28,212 nucleotides of DNA from CAJXJP01 sp963926055. GTDB lineage: Bacteria > Patescibacteriota > Gracilibacteria > BD1-5 > UBA6164. The notes under the pieces were generated by a model that did not search any database, had not been told where the DNA came from, and was given only the letters and a program-made list of their open reading frames with translations. The translations under genes were made by a program, and so were the position numbers. Below, piece by piece: positions 26,884 through 28,212 of this stretch. Position 1 is the first letter of the stretch. Each line of letters starts with the position of its first letter. Location of the stretch: positions 1 to 28,212 of the forward strand of contig CAWUVK010000010.1 in assembly GCA_963926055.1 (NCBI GenBank), in the 5' to 3' direction.

Positions 26884-26916
26884 ATATTTTTCGAAAGAAA
26901 AGTATTTATTTTTTTT
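26876..26916 (+). terminator. Terminator with GAAA tetraloop
   Basis: A long AT-rich stem (AAATAAATATTTTTC pairing with GAAAAGTATTTATTT) is capped by GAAA and followed by T residues. Confidence 0.85.
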
Positions 26917-26997
26917 AAAAAAGTTCAAAAATTTAATGTCCATTTAATATCCAATGGATATACTGTGTATATATATTATTTTTTTGAAAAATATATT

Positions 26998-28212
26998 ATG
27001 ATAAAAAGGGGGATATCAGGCATATTATTATGCTTTTTTTGTTGTGTGCAATGTTTTCCAGTTTTTGCTCAAGAAATTGAACAAGAAATAATTATAAAAG
27101 AAGATTGAGAAAATAGTATTATTCAAAATACTCAAGAAAATTCCGTAGATTCAAGTGAATCTACTAGTTCTTTTGATTGAGAAGATAAATCTCCAGATGT
27201 GGAGGATTGAACTCAAGAGGAAGAAATTCCAAATGAAATAGCAGATGATTGATCTGAATTTGAAAACGCAGATAGTTGAGATGAAAGTTCAGAAAACTCA
27301 GAATCTGATTCTGAAGAAAACTGAAATGAAGATGATGAAAATCCAGACGAAAATCTAGATAATTCTACTGAATCTGAAATTCCAAGCGAGTGAGAAGATA
27401 ATCCTGATAATTGAGTGGAAACTCCAGAGAATTGAGAAGGGAATTCAGATGAGAATTCGGACGAAAACAATCAAGAAACTCCTGAAATAGTTTTTTCAGA
27501 TATATTTATAGATTTTCAAAATCCGAGTTATATTCTCGAAAAAGATATTCAAAAACAAGAATATTTTTGTGATCCAGAGCGAGAAGAGTGTAAAGTAAAT
27601 ATTAAAATATTAGATGAAAATCAGTCAGAAATTTCATCAGATTTTTGATGTGAAGTAATTTTTTCAACTTGAGACGAATTTACAGATTGTAATCCGACTT
27701 CTATCGTTTTTGAAGAATCAGAAAACACTATAAATATTAAATTATTTGAAGAAAATAATCTAGAAAATTTTATAGAAAAAGAAATTATTATTTTAAAAAA
27801 TAATATATCTGAAGATGATTCAACAGAAAATTGAGAAGATAACTCTGAAAATTGAGAAGATAACTCTGAAAATTGAGGTGATAACTCTGGAGGAAACTGA
27901 AATGAAGATAATGAAAATCCAGACGAAAATCCTGATAATTCTCCTGAATCTGAAAGTCCAAGTGAGTGAGAAGATTGAATTCCAGACGAAAACAATGAAG
28001 AAACTCCTAAAATAGTTTTTCCAGAAATATTTATAGATTTTCAAAATCCGAGTTATATTCTCGAAAAAGATATTCAAAAAGAAGAATATTTTTGTGATCC
28101 AGAGAAAGAAGAATGTAAAATAAATATTAAAATATTAGATGAAACACAATCAGAAATTTCATCAGATTTTTGATGCGAAATATTTTTTTCAAATTGAGAA
28201 GAATTTATAGAT
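26998..28212 (+). CDS. Secreted acidic repeat-containing surface protein (3' end outside window)
   Basis: The first 405 residues are visible. A signal peptide (M-I-K-R-G-I-S-G-I-L-L-C-F-F-C-C, cut near V-F-A-Q) is followed by a low-complexity acidic linker of Asp, Glu, Asn, Ser, Gly and Pro. A domain follows that begins I-F-I-D-F-Q-N-P-S-Y-I-L-E-K-D and has Y-F-C-D-P-E-R-E-E-C-K and S-D-F-G-C-E, with conserved cysteines. A second acidic linker and a second copy of the domain come next, running off the window. Many linker glycines are TGA. The domain could be an immunoglobulin-like beta module, but this is inference. I expect a long extracellular stalk or adhesin. The ATG has no SD. Confidence 0.75.
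27321..27660 (+). repeat. Linker plus domain, first copy of about 0.55-kb repeat
   Basis: It is nearly identical at DNA level to 27897-28177. Linker starts are offset by 576 bases and domain starts by 525 bases, because the second linker is 51 bases shorter. Three segments are shared, including the one encoding F-Q-N-P-S-Y-I-L-E-K-D-I-Q-K. Confidence 0.8.
27826..27888 (+). repeat. Three tandem 21-base units in the acidic linker
   Basis: Each unit encodes E-N-G-E-D-N-S or a close variant. The glycine is TGA in every unit. The third unit has one changed residue (G for E). Confidence 0.85.
27897..28177 (+). repeat. Linker plus domain, second copy of about 0.55-kb repeat
   Basis: It matches 27321-27660 with scattered substitutions and one 51-base deletion in the linker. 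The copy probably continues beyond the window. Confidence 0.8.

Noticed and set aside
27213..27995. Long Ser/Phe-rich open frames on the minus strand opposite the acidic repeat protein
   Set aside because: They are antisense shadows of GAA/GAT/TCA-rich coding repeats and have no start signals.
1..28212. tRNA, rRNA and CRISPR arrays
   Set aside because: I looked for cloverleaf-like GC-rich segments and regularly spaced repeats on both strands and found none convincing.

Overview
This window appears to come from a candidate-phyla-radiation bacterium of the Gracilibacteria (BD1-5) or Absconditabacteria (SR1) type. It is very AT-rich, and almost every recognisable protein reads correctly only if TGA is glycine (genetic code 25). 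Examples are the SecA P-loop (M-K-T-G-E-G-K-T, both glycines TGA), the CTP synthase N-terminus, HflX, RuvA and the GGGWT signatures of three pilins. Stops of these genes are TAA or TAG only. The two phyla cannot be told apart here, and no tRNA or rRNA gene is visible.

Layout. 1-5.3 kb: a prepilin-like protein with a fibrinogen-like (YCD...GGGW) domain, cut by the window start; a 50-residue pilin stub; secA on the minus strand; and a second pilin/fibrinogen-like fusion. 5.4-9.5 kb: ruvA, a decayed DUF559 nuclease gene between nested inverted repeats, rmuC, a small secreted protein (minus) and two unknown membrane proteins. 9.5-12.6 kb: pyrG (minus) with a leader hairpin, then two unknown genes. 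12.6-19.1 kb: the ribonucleotide reductase locus (nrdA, three small genes, nrdR, nrdB, one unknown gene) with NrdR-like sites before nrdA and nrdR. 19.2-22.5 kb: a 2H-phosphoesterase-like gene, a MurF-like ligase, two tiny minus-strand units and trxB. 22.7-26.9 kb: a third pilin/fibrinogen-like fusion, two coiled-coil-like unknowns, hflX and a small membrane protein. 27.0 kb to the end: a secreted, acidic, repeat-rich surface protein cut by the window end.

Working together: nrdA/nrdB/nrdR form a self-regulated class I RNR system, with thioredoxin reductase nearby as a possible electron source and CTP synthase as the other nucleotide enzyme. SecA, the three pilin-adhesin fusions and the repeat protein fit a cell that invests in surface attachment.

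Most interesting signal: there are two classes of gene. The code-25 genes have no Shine-Dalgarno (SD) sequence. Six other genes, all of unknown function (7613-7999 minus, 11326-11883 minus, 12082-12543, 18747-19103, 21253-21384 minus, 24164-24535), have clear SD sequences and contain no TGA among about 29 glycine codons. One of them ends at a TGA just before its terminator, as if read by the standard code. These may be recent imports or genes meant for a different translation system.
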